A DNA stretch of 28,798 bases from Treponema primitia ZAS-1 (GTDB taxonomy: Bacteria; Spirochaetota; Spirochaetia; Treponematales; Breznakiellaceae). Position 1 is the first letter of the stretch. Each line of letters starts with the position of its first letter. This document shows, piece by piece, positions 1-6,279 of the stretch. Location of the stretch: positions 29,496 through 58,293 of the forward strand of contig NZ_AEEA01000042.1 in the NCBI RefSeq assembly GCF_000297095.1, written 5' to 3'. The translations under genes were made by a program, and so were the position numbers. A model generated the notes under the pieces. It was given only the letters and a program-made list of their open reading frames with translations, was not told where the DNA came from and did no database searches.

Positions 1-40
1 ATTTTTAAAAAAAAAACAAAAAAAGTCAATAAGCCGCGTT

Positions 41-293
41 GCCTCATAAAAAATCTTACCGAAACGGGACCATGCCTCATAAAAAATCTTACCCAAAACG
101 AGTAGCCTAACCGGGAGCGAGCAAAGCCGGAAGGGGCGAAGGCGGAGTTGTCCAAGCGGTACCAACGCTACAACCCGGTCTTGTTACAACAGGAGGTCCA
201 TCGGGCTGTTGATGCCCTTGAGGTTTTTTAGCCATGGTAAGATTTTTATTTCGAGGCATCCATCTGTTACGGTAAGATTTTATTTTGAGGCAT
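41..293. repeat. Paired terminal repeats of a decayed insertion sequence
   Basis: A 20-base unit (GCCTCATAAAAAATCTTACC) occurs at 41-60 and again at 74-93. Two inverted, slightly diverged copies lie at 236-259 and 271-293 (GGTAAGATTT...GAGGCAT). Two direct copies facing two inverted copies look like transposase-binding ends of an insertion sequence or of a short non-autonomous derivative, about 250 bases long. Elements of the IS21 group and some others carry multiple end repeats, but I cannot assign the family. The last 40 codons of a possible transposase lie between the ends, stopping 5 bases before the inner right repeat. Confidence 0.6.
106..231 (+). pseudogene. Possible C-terminal remnant of a transposase
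   Basis: An open frame without a plausible start runs from just after a stop at 103-105 to a TAG at 229-231. It encodes a basic, integrase-like tail containing KRYQRYNPVLLQQEVHRAVD and ending ALEVF. It lies between two pairs of inverted end repeats and stops 5 bases before the right-hand ones, as expected for a transposase that ends close to the element terminus. The catalytic core is absent, so the element cannot move by itself. The family assignment is inference; the reading could be a chance open frame, but the position relative to the repeats supports it. Confidence 0.45.
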
Positions 294-439
294 TACGTCC
301 GTGAATAAGGAATAATATAATTAAAGCCCTACGTAATTCCTTATATTATAAAGAGATATTGATTTTTCTGGGAAAGGATCGTATATTGAGTTGAGGCCGT
401 TTTAGGCCAAAATTTTTTTGTAATACAAGGAGGCATTTG

Positions 440-874
440 ATGATGGATCACAATTATGTCATGAAATGCAATGGAAATGTGTCTAAAATAGACGCATTTT
501 GGCGGGATGTTCTTTTTGAAAAAGACGGGTGCTCCTATATCCGGCTTGGTGACGGGGATGAAGTTGCGGAATTTGGAACCGAAGGGCTACTTGATGCCAA
601 CGCAATTTTTTTTGGTAGTGAAATCGGTCGGGTCCCAGAAAAATACTTCAAAAATATTTCGGCTCGATACCCAGAGGTACTTATCACAATTATTTGTGAT
701 GGATGGGATGCCGGAGTCCGCGAGTATCAGGTTTATCTTGGTGGGAAGTTATATGAGTGGGTTGCCGATTTTTACTGGCATTGGAACGTTAACGGTGAAG
801 CTGAAACTTTCAATCGACAACTAGCGGATACTGTCTCTCGACAATGGCAATGCTTGTTGCTGAACGCTTCATAA
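440..874 (+). CDS. Hypothetical 144-residue protein
   Basis: I do not recognise this protein with confidence. It is acidic and soluble, with no signal peptide or membrane segment. The stretch around residues 75-115 (ARYPEVLITIICDGWD, later YEWVADFYWHWN) is rich in aromatics and vaguely recalls small Api92/YubB-like ferredoxin-fold proteins of plasmids and phages; that is only an impression. The ATG at 440 is preferred because a strong ribosome site AAGGAGG (427-433) sits 6 bases upstream; a TTG at 437 and an ATG at 443 are in the same frame. The gene stands alone, is AT-rich compared with the core genes, and is closed by a strong terminator directly downstream. It lies between an insertion-sequence remnant and a TIR operon, so it is probably part of accessory DNA. 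Confidence 0.7.
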   Translation: MMDHNYVMKCNGNVSKIDAFWRDVLFEKDGCSYIRLGDGDEVAEFGTEGLLDANAIFFGSEIGRVPEKYFKNISARYPEVLITIICDGWDAGVREYQVYLGGKLYEWVADFYWHWNVNGEAETFNRQLADTVSRQWQCLLLNAS

Positions 875-881
875 AATATTA

Positions 882-924
882 ATCAGAGTCGTTTCCCATC
901 GAGAAACGACTCTGATGTTTTATT
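882..924 (+). terminator. Intrinsic terminator after the 440-874 gene
   Basis: A perfect 14-base-pair stem (ATCAGAGTCGTTTC at 882-895 with its complement at 903-916) encloses a 7-base loop. It is followed by GTTTTATT. It starts 7 bases after the stop codon, so it ends transcription of the hypothetical gene and insulates the XRE-TIR operon from it. Confidence 0.85.
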
Positions 925-943
925 CCTTCGCATGGTACATACT

Positions 944-1109
944 ACATATTGTAAACATTGCTTCATTTTAACCGTCCCAAGGGGTGGGTTATGTGCCCCG
1001 CGGATGGAATAAATATGCCTAAAAGGACATCAAGGGTATTGAAATGGCCCATACCTCTTTTTACGGTAATTTTTTATTGACGAAATTCTCTATTCAGTTT
1101 ACAATATGT
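944..1109. promoter_or_regulatory. Distant perfect inverted repeat, candidate operator pair
   Basis: ACATATTGTAAAC at 944-956 and its exact reverse complement GTTTACAATATGT at 1097-1109 form a 13-base inverted repeat, 140 bases apart. The downstream copy covers the -10 box of the promoter for the XRE regulator gene, so a protein bound there would block transcription. The two copies could be sites for the XRE protein with looping between them; that role is inference. Confidence 0.45.
1077..1105 (+). promoter_or_regulatory. Sigma-70 type promoter of the XRE-TIR operon
   Basis: TTGACG (1077-1082) and TACAAT (1100-1105) are separated by 17 bases. Transcription would start near 1112, giving a leader of about 25 bases before the ATG at 1137. 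The -10 box lies within one arm of the 13-base inverted repeat. Confidence 0.7.
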
Positions 1110-1136
1110 CAACTTTAGGTAAGATGGGATGGGAAA

Positions 1137-1385
1137 ATGCAACCGACACAGCCATGCAAGACAGAAGCAGACCGGCTTGTATACCTTTGCCAGAAATCAG
1201 GGCTTACGGCCATACAGTTTGCAGAGAACTGCGGCCTGTCCAAGTCTCAGTTATCCCACTTTATGAATGGTAGACGTAGGCTTTCCCGTGAAGCCTTGGA
1301 AAAGCTGGCTCAACAAGATATAGACATCAACTGGCTGCTTACCGGAAAAAGCATAAGACAGGAGATAGTATGGATAAATCGATAG
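1137..1385 (+). CDS. XRE-family (Cro/CI-like) helix-turn-helix regulator
   Basis: This small DNA-binding protein (82 residues) is almost entirely one Cro/CI helix-turn-helix domain, roughly residues 10-70. The recognition region reads FAENCGLSKSQLSHFMNGRR, followed by LSREALEKLAQQ and a conserved-looking INWLLTGK tail typical of phage-type XRE proteins. It is the first gene of a two-gene operon: its last 16 bases overlap the start of the TIR-domain gene, implying translational coupling. The likely role is autorepression of the operon, supported by an inverted repeat over its own -10 box. The Shine-Dalgarno signal is weak (purine-rich GATGGGATGGGAAA just before the ATG). Such regulators often control defence or toxin modules so that they are silent until infection. 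Confidence 0.85.
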   Translation: MQPTQPCKTEADRLVYLCQKSGLTAIQFAENCGLSKSQLSHFMNGRRRLSREALEKLAQQDIDINWLLTGKSIRQEIVWINR

Positions 1386-2293
1386 TCTTTATATCTCACT
1401 ATGCAGAAGAAAAAGAATTTGCACAATTGTTGGGTACTTTCATTGAGAATTGTTTTTATAATAATATTACTTGTTTTATCTCGTCGTATACACTTGAGTT
1501 GGGAGATGCTTTTCTTGATAAAATACGAAATAATTTTACGAAAAGCGATATTGTGTTAGTCCTGTGTAGTCCCACTTCTATACAAAGGCCTTGGATTTGC
1601 GCGGAAGCTGGGGCAAGTTTTTTCACAGGTAAGCTTTGCATCCCTATATGTCATTCAGGATTAGAGTTTAAGGACTTGCCGCCATTCTTTGACAAACTAC
1701 AAGGAACTTCATTTAAAACAGCAAATGACGCCCAGACATTAATTGAGAAAATCGGCAAGGTTACCCAATGTTCAAATACAATAATTAACATTAATGAGTT
1801 TATAACAAGTATTTTGACTTTGGAAACCCAATATACTTTTTGGAATCGATTAATTGCGGCGTTTTCGAACATCTTAGTTGCGATTTGTAATAGTTTTGGT
1901 GGGAACACATTTTCGTTATGCTTATTGTGGCTCATTGATGGGAAAGGTAAGATAGCTTTTCACAGGGATGATTTTGTTATTGCCGAAATCAATAAAGCTA
2001 CCCGTGCTTTCCCAGACATATTTCGTTCTGGTTTCATTGATTTACCAAATACTGGGTTAAGTCGTACCGGGTATATTATTGAGCTAAAACAGGGTTATTA
2101 CGACTTAAAACCAGACATATATGTAAAATTATTAAATAGTACTTTACCAGTGCAGCGTGTAGAAATTCCCCAAACAAAAAAGATATCTATCCGAGGAAAG
2201 GACGCTGATGGTAAACCCATTGACGTTCAGGTATTATTTTACGAAGGAGGCATCAATCAGCCTAATGAAACAACACAAAGCGAACCCCACTGA
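1370..2293 (+). CDS. TIR-domain protein, candidate anti-phage NADase effector
   Basis: The N-terminal 130 residues form a bacterial TIR domain: VFISHYAEEKEFA at the start (residues 6-18), LGDAFLDKI (44-52), SDIVLVLCSP (59-68) and PWICAEAGASF (74-84). Glu79 sits where the catalytic glutamate of NAD-cleaving TIR enzymes is found. Bacterial TIR enzymes degrade NAD or make cyclic ADP-ribose signals during phage defence. Residues 161-189 are hydrophobic and could be a membrane segment or a hydrophobic core. The C-terminal 110 residues look beta-rich and I do not recognise them; they may sense the trigger. The protein is 307 residues long. It overlaps the XRE gene by 16 bases, and no SIR2 or NUDIX/macro partner as in Thoeris is visible, so it appears to be an orphan TIR system. 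The base composition is clearly more AT-rich than the core genes, consistent with transfer. NADase activity is inferred from the family. Confidence 0.8.
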   Translation: MDKSIVFISHYAEEKEFAQLLGTFIENCFYNNITCFISSYTLELGDAFLDKIRNNFTKSDIVLVLCSPTSIQRPWICAEAGASFFTGKLCIPICHSGLEFKDLPPFFDKLQGTSFKTANDAQTLIEKIGKVTQCSNTIININEFITSILTLETQYTFWNRLIAAFSNILVAICNSFGGNTFSLCLLWLIDGKGKIAFHRDDFVIAEINKATRAFPDIFRSGFIDLPNTGLSRTGYIIELKQGYYDLKPDIYVKLLNSTLPVQRVEIPQTKKISIRGKDADGKPIDVQVLFYEGGINQPNETTQSEPH

Positions 2294-2395
2294 ATAACGA
2301 GAAACTACCGCTCTACAGAGCGGATAAAACCGCCCGCAATTTTGTCACGCTTGTGACTTTATTCCCGAACGCCATCACCGAAATGCGCGACGAAA
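2265..2395 (+). pseudogene. Possible frameshifted start of a DNA-methyltransferase-like gene
   Basis: An ATG at 2265, preceded by AAGGAGG at 2244-2250, opens MKQHKANPTE and stops at 2295-2297. The +1 frame continues directly with NEKLPLYRADKTARNF and then VTLVTLFPNAITEMRDEN, which resembles the first 50 residues of type III or related adenine methyltransferases (Mod), where a ...FPNAVTE...DENG... segment is common. The similarity fades near 2395 and the frame stops at 2428. I read it as a truncated, frameshifted remnant that overlaps the TIR gene end. The family assignment is from memory of such N-termini and is uncertain. Confidence 0.35.
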
Positions 2396-2407
2396 ACCTT
2401 GCCACAA

Positions 2408-2722
2408 ATGGAAAAGGTCGGAATAAATAACTTGCCAGTAAGCCCAGAAAAGAGGATGCTGGATATGTACAGGAAGGTGTTTCAGGGAACCGGAGTTCTT
2501 GGTTCCCTAGGGGGAGCCTTTTTGAAGGGGAGAAAGATGGGTTTTAACTTAACCAATGTAGATTACCAGGAATTTTTGGAAAAGAAAGAATATATTGGCA
2601 ATGCCCGGATCAGGCCCGATGACATGAATATTTTTGAATGGCTGTCTGTGGCAGATGCTGATATGAAGAAAACTCCGGAGGGGCAGCAGCTTATCGCCGC
2701 CTTACAATCCGTTGATGACTAA
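2408..2722 (+). CDS. Hypothetical protein of about 104 residues
   Basis: I do not recognise this protein. A glycine-rich stretch (GTGVLGSLGGAFLKGRKMGF) is followed by a polar, acidic region with DYQEFLEKKEYIGNARI and a final helix-like DMKKTPEGQQLIAAL. The start is unclear. The TTG at 2399 and the ATG at 2408 have no ribosome site; an ATG at 2465 has AGAGG 9 bases upstream and would give an 85-residue protein. No partner gene follows. It directly follows the methyltransferase-like scrap, so it could itself be a fragment of a larger lost gene. Codon use looks reasonable, but coding status is not certain. Confidence 0.45.
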   Translation: MEKVGINNLPVSPEKRMLDMYRKVFQGTGVLGSLGGAFLKGRKMGFNLTNVDYQEFLEKKEYIGNARIRPDDMNIFEWLSVADADMKKTPEGQQLIAALQSVDD

Positions 2723-2929
2723 AGCAAGCAGACACATGCATTGTTTGGCAGCCTTGGCTTGGTATAGATCCTTCCAGCTTCCCACTATGAGCAGGAAGTA
2801 TGAGCAAAACCCCAAAATTCAGGAGATTCCAAGATGTGTCAGGAGGATTCTGGTACCGGATGTTGACAAAAAAAGAGAGTTTTCCTATAGTAAAAATGTA
2901 TTATTTTCCTTAATTGGATGCTAGTGACA

Positions 2930-3141
2930 CAGAGTGGACTAAAACTCTGGATCTGCTCGTGGGGGTTCGAATCCTCCCTGGGGAAGATATTTTACTTTAA
3001 ACCAAATTGAGGATTCGAACCCGGAGCACCCGCCGACCAACGGGAGGAAAAGCCGCCAGGATGGCGGCGTAAGGGTGTGGAGGCGCCTGTAGGGAAGCAA
3101 CAGGATGTTGCTGACCGGAAGGTCGAATCCTCCCTGGGGAA
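2930..3141 (+). ncRNA. Candidate structured RNA or dispersed repeat with GGA-loop hairpins
   Basis: Four small hairpins follow one another: CAGAGT-GGACTAAA-ACTCTG (2930-2949), GCCGCC-AGGAT-GGCGGC (3052-3068), AGCAAC-AGGAT-GTTGCT (3096-3112) and GACC-GGAA-GGTC (3113-3124). Every loop contains GGA; two read CAGGATG across the loop, the repeat motif of CsrB-type RNAs that sequester the regulator CsrA. A 14-base-pair inverted repeat (2963-2976 with 3009-3022) joins the first and second halves. The block could be a CsrA-binding small RNA, a cis element, or a dispersed extragenic repeat family. The direction is shown as plus because the GGA loops read on that strand; no clear promoter or terminator was found. 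Confidence 0.35.
2968..3141 (+). repeat. 19-base direct repeat resembling a tRNA 3' end, possible attachment sites
   Basis: TCGAATCCTCCCTGGGGAA ends at 2985 and again at 3141. With the preceding GGGGGT the first copy looks like a tRNA or tmRNA T-arm plus acceptor strand. The opposite strand at 3009-3022 carries another GGGTTCGAATCCTC. No complete tRNA can be folded here. Short direct repeats of tRNA 3' ends are typical attachment scars of integrating elements, which suits the border between accessory and core DNA, but no integrase is visible. Confidence 0.4.
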
Positions 3142-3245
3142 ATTAGTAAGTCATTATAGGGTAAAGAGTTATATTAAGAACCTCTGGAACGTATTCAATT
3201 TCTTTTCTGCTGTACCCACTGGCTGGACGTAGTGTTCTGCGTACC

Positions 3246-5153
3246 CTATAACATTTCCTGGTAGGCCTTGTAATAGGCTTCCCGGCGGTAATTGTTCAGG
3301 GCGTCCGTAATTTGAGAGCGTATCTCCGGATCTTTCAGGGCTTCCACCGCCTCAGTGCTGTACCGGTCTCCGGCCAGTTCTATGAGTTCATTCATGATAA
3401 AGTCCGCAGTACGGTTGATTTGATAGCTCCGGCCTATGGTATCCGTGGCGGCGTCAATACAATCCGCTATGGTGCAAATATCGATCATAAACTGGTAGGG
3501 GGAAGTGGTGTTGTCAAAATCAGGGGGATAGCCCCGCTTGCCGTTATGGTCCTTATGATGACCCCGCACTACATCGGGGATGCTGCCGTAGATTTCCTTG
3601 TCAAGGAACTTAAAGCCCCCGCCGGGATGCCGCTTTATCATGCCGAACTCATTGTCCGTCAGACGGCGGGAGGTAACCGAGACTGCCTGTATGTAGGATA
3701 TCTTGCCGACATCGTGGGCCATGCCGGCCAGGTTTGCCTCTTCCAGTATTTCTTCTTCCAGGGCGACAACCTCCTCGGCGGTTTTTGCCCCCCGCATATT
3801 GATGAGCTTTGCCGGATCGTGGTCGATGAAGTACTTGGTGATCAGGGTTATCATCCTGGCGACCATCATGGAATGGACATAGGTGGGCAGGTGGTTGTGG
3901 GTGGTGGTTTTGAGGATCAGGTCGATATACTCCCGGCGGTTTTGTATATCCAGGGCGTTATCCATGACACACTGGAGTTCATCCCCCATGGCTTCAATCA
4001 CACTGAGGTCCACCAGGGAAATACCCCGCAGGAATTTAAACAGGGCCAGCGCTACCCCCGGGAGCTCCTCATGGCTGCTGGAAATTCTGTTCAGGTACCG
4101 GGCAAGGAGGGCGCTGCAGGTTATCACCACGTTGATCCGGTTATTGGTGACTACAAAATCCCGGGGAGGGTCCTGCCACTCAAATTGAACTGCCAGGCAG
4201 TCACGGAGTATGTCGAGGTATTGTTCCATGGTGATATGGCCGGTGTGGAAGGCGGAAACGGCGTAGCAGGCTATGGTCATGCCGTTTTCTTTTTCTGTTT
4301 TTTTAGTCTCCTCCCCTATAACAGCCCTCCGCTTTTCCCGGTCCGAACCATGCAGTATCCCCAGCTCCCGGCTGTCAAAACCCTGAACCAGGACCTGGTA
4401 ATTTCGTTCCGCCAGATCTTCGTCTATGGGTTTGCCGACCCCGAACTCCAAATGGCTTCCAACCCAACCCTGCAGCTTATAGACCTTATTCGTCAATTCG
4501 TCCCAGGGAAAATCCGGGTCCAGACTGCGCACATCCTGCCGGGCATAGAACAAAACGGCCTTATCCACGGTGTCAAAAAACTCCCGGTATGATCCGTAAT
4601 TGAACAAACAGGCTGTCAGGCCGCGGTAGGCCGCAACGGCGTAATACCGGGTTTTTTTATCTTTTATAGAAACATAGTCCCCGGCTAAATCCAATACCCG
4701 GTGCATGGCTTCGATAGCCTCGGCGGTGAACATAATGCCGTTCAGGTAATGACAGATTTCCCCAATTATGTACTGGCATTGCAGCTCCCGCTCGATCTTT
4801 CCTGTAGCCTGGGCATTTACAGCCAGGGCCTTGAAGAGCTCCAGGGCCAGAAACTGATCCACGCTTTTACCCTCATCTCCCAAATAGGGAACCGAATAGA
4901 GCCGGCAGGCAAATGCAAAAAGCTCATCCGCCTCGGCTTCCGCAAGGGCGGCGGGATCGGCGAATACCGGTTTAAGATTTTCGTCAATAAAGGTGTTATT
5001 TTCAACCATGATGATACGGCATTTTCCCGTCCGTTCGATCATGGTCTTAATTATTTCGTCCGCGTTTAGTCCCCTGGGCAATTTTTCATTGGTCAGGCGG
5101 GTATAGGTTTCTGCGTTTTCAATAAAATGATCCTGAATTTCTTTGTGTATCAA
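3246..5153 (-). CDS. HD-GYP domain protein, probable cyclic dinucleotide phosphodiesterase
   Basis: This is a 635-residue cytoplasmic protein. The C-terminal 220 residues carry the HD-GYP hallmarks: His427 (YVHSMMVARM), HD at 480-481 in AHDVGK, HP at 509-510 (KRHPGGGFKFL), HH at 532-533, and GYP at 541-543 in KRGYP, followed by IADCIDAATD. All metal-binding positions I can check are present, so it should hydrolyse cyclic di-GMP or a related dinucleotide. The first 400 residues are helical in appearance and match no sensory domain I know; there is no receiver domain and no membrane segment. The start is taken as the TTG at 5151-5153 because GGGGAG lies 9 bases upstream and the next in-frame ATG is 37 codons inside. 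It is monocistronic, divergent from the opp operon, with its own promoter. Confidence 0.85.
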   Translation of the reverse strand: MIHKEIQDHFIENAETYTRLTNEKLPRGLNADEIIKTMIERTGKCRIIMVENNTFIDENLKPVFADPAALAEAEADELFAFACRLYSVPYLGDEGKSVDQFLALELFKALAVNAQATGKIERELQCQYIIGEICHYLNGIMFTAEAIEAMHRVLDLAGDYVSIKDKKTRYYAVAAYRGLTACLFNYGSYREFFDTVDKAVLFYARQDVRSLDPDFPWDELTNKVYKLQGWVGSHLEFGVGKPIDEDLAERNYQVLVQGFDSRELGILHGSDREKRRAVIGEETKKTEKENGMTIACYAVSAFHTGHITMEQYLDILRDCLAVQFEWQDPPRDFVVTNNRINVVITCSALLARYLNRISSSHEELPGVALALFKFLRGISLVDLSVIEAMGDELQCVMDNALDIQNRREYIDLILKTTTHNHLPTYVHSMMVARMITLITKYFIDHDPAKLINMRGAKTAEEVVALEEEILEEANLAGMAHDVGKISYIQAVSVTSRRLTDNEFGMIKRHPGGGFKFLDKEIYGSIPDVVRGHHKDHNGKRGYPPDFDNTTSPYQFMIDICTIADCIDAATDTIGRSYQINRTADFIMNELIELAGDRYSTEAVEALKDPEIRSQITDALNNYRREAYYKAYQEML

Positions 5154-5218
5154 TCTAAGGTTCTCCCCTATATCCTGAATATATCACAGAAAAAACCAAT
5201 TTTACAGATTTTCAACCA

Positions 5219-5248
5219 ACTATATCAGCCCCGGAGTTAATTTGTCAA
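5219..5248 (-). promoter_or_regulatory. Promoter of the HD-GYP gene
   Basis: On the minus strand TTGACA (5248-5243) and TATAGT (5224-5219) are 18 bases apart, a near-consensus sigma-70 pair. It lies about 65 bases upstream of the TTG start codon. Confidence 0.65.
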
Positions 5249-5279
5249 CGCGCGCCGGTATGCAAAATTAAAATCCCCC

Positions 5280-5308
5280 TTGCACAAGCGCCCCTCGGGT
5301 GTTACCGT
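5280..5308 (+). promoter_or_regulatory. Possible promoter of oppBCDF
   Basis: TTGCAC (5280-5285) and TACCGT (5303-5308) are spaced by 17 bases and sit about 32 bases before the oppB ATG. The -10 is weak, so this is only a candidate. Confidence 0.35.
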
Positions 5309-5340
5309 AATGACTAATCCTGAAATGTGAGGCAATGTAA

Positions 5341-6279
5341 ATGGCCGGATATTTCATTAAGCGAATCTTACTTGCCTTGGCAACCCTGCTTCTGGTGATA
5401 TGCCTGACCTTTATTCTGATGAATACCGTCCCCGGGGGGCCGTTTCTGGGAGAAAAGGCTATTTCGGCCCGAGTTTTGGCGGAACTTGAGGCGAAATACG
5501 GCCTGGATAAGCCACTTCCGGTACAGTTAAAGAACTATGTCCTCGGCCTCCTCCGGGGGGACATGGGGGTTTCCTTAAAAATGCAGAAAAATAGGCCGGT
5601 CCGGATCATTATTGGGGAGATGTTTCCTGTTTCGGCGAAGATTGGGGCCATTGCCCTGCTCTGGGCGACCATTGTGGGGATTAGCCTGGGGTGCTTAGCG
5701 GCGTATACCCGGGGAAGGTGGGAGGACAGCCTGCTCCAGGTTGTTACCACCCTGGGGGTGGCCTTCCCGGTCTTTGTCAGCGCCACGGCGCTGCTGGTTC
5801 TCTTTGCCGGGGGGGTGTTTCATGTTTTCCCAAGCTCCGGTATTAGCCGGGGGCCTATCAGCTATGTGCTTCCCTGTTTTACCCTGGGGCTCACCCCCAT
5901 GTGCTCCATTGCCCGGTATACCCGGTCTTCTATGCTGGATGTGCTTAATAAGGAATACATTAAGACCGTCCGGGCTTACGGGCACCCGGTTTCGCACCTG
6001 ATCTTCAAACACGCCCTCAGGAATGCCCTGATCCCGGTGGTTACCTACATGGGCCCCCTCATCGCGGCGGTGCTGACCGGCACCTTTGTGGTGGAGAGCG
6101 TCTTTAACATCCCTGGTCTGGGTCGTTACTTTATCCAGAGCATACAAAACCGGGACTACCCGCTGATCATGGGAACCACCATCTTCTTTGCCGCCCTGGT
6201 TATCCTGATGAGCGTCCTGGTTGACCTGATCTACAAGATCATCGATCCCCGGATCCAGTTTTCCAACGAGGCCGGCTGA
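5341..6279 (+). CDS. oppB: Oligopeptide ABC transporter permease OppB
   Basis: Inner-membrane permease of a peptide importer, 312 residues, normal for OppB/DppB. An N-terminal membrane segment (residues 9-29) is followed by the typical FILMNTVPGGPF region, a periplasmic stretch with LEAKYGLDKPLPVQ and GDMGVSLKMQKNRPV, then five more membrane segments. The cytoplasmic coupling loop carries the EYIKTVRAYGHPVSHLIFKHALRNA pattern (EAA loop) near residues 204-228, and the end has VESVFNIPGLGRYFIQSI, diagnostic of this family. It is the first gene of oppBCDF and its stop overlaps the oppC start (ATGA at 6276-6281 region). TGAGG lies about 9 bases before the ATG. It could transport di- or oligopeptides; the permease sequence does not decide. 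Confidence 0.93.
   Translation: MAGYFIKRILLALATLLLVICLTFILMNTVPGGPFLGEKAISARVLAELEAKYGLDKPLPVQLKNYVLGLLRGDMGVSLKMQKNRPVRIIIGEMFPVSAKIGAIALLWATIVGISLGCLAAYTRGRWEDSLLQVVTTLGVAFPVFVSATALLVLFAGGVFHVFPSSGISRGPISYVLPCFTLGLTPMCSIARYTRSSMLDVLNKEYIKTVRAYGHPVSHLIFKHALRNALIPVVTYMGPLIAAVLTGTFVVESVFNIPGLGRYFIQSIQNRDYPLIMGTTIFFAALVILMSVLVDLIYKIIDPRIQFSNEAG

Larger units (their letters stand above)
2723..3245. other. Gene-free 523-base block with hairpins and repeats
   Basis: No convincing gene is present. A 70-codon frame at 2712-2924 shows no protein-like pattern. From 2930 on the block holds hairpins with GGA loops, three tRNA-T-arm-like segments and a duplicated 19-base sequence, described separately. 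A 10-base inverted repeat (TTATAGGGTA at 3154-3163, TACCCTATAA at 3242-3251) brackets the last 98 bases and reaches into the end of the HD-GYP gene. The block separates the AT-rich accessory segment from the GC-rich core. Confidence 0.6.

Noticed and set aside
2712..2924. 70-codon frame after the hypothetical gene
   Set aside because: No ribosome site, no protein-like pattern and its end overlaps a repeat-rich block, so coding is unlikely.
2940..2985. tRNA or tmRNA gene
   Set aside because: Only a T-arm-like segment and an acceptor-like strand are present; no matching 5' acceptor or D arm is found and the anticodon-like hairpin has an 8-base loop.
3001..3141. CRISPR array
   Set aside because: The repeated units are few, unequally spaced and imperfect, and no cas genes are present anywhere in the window.
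3312..4592. Long open frame of 426 codons on the plus strand
   Set aside because: It lies entirely antisense to the HD-GYP gene, which has clear family motifs; codon patterns fit the minus strand and the plus product matches nothing recognisable.
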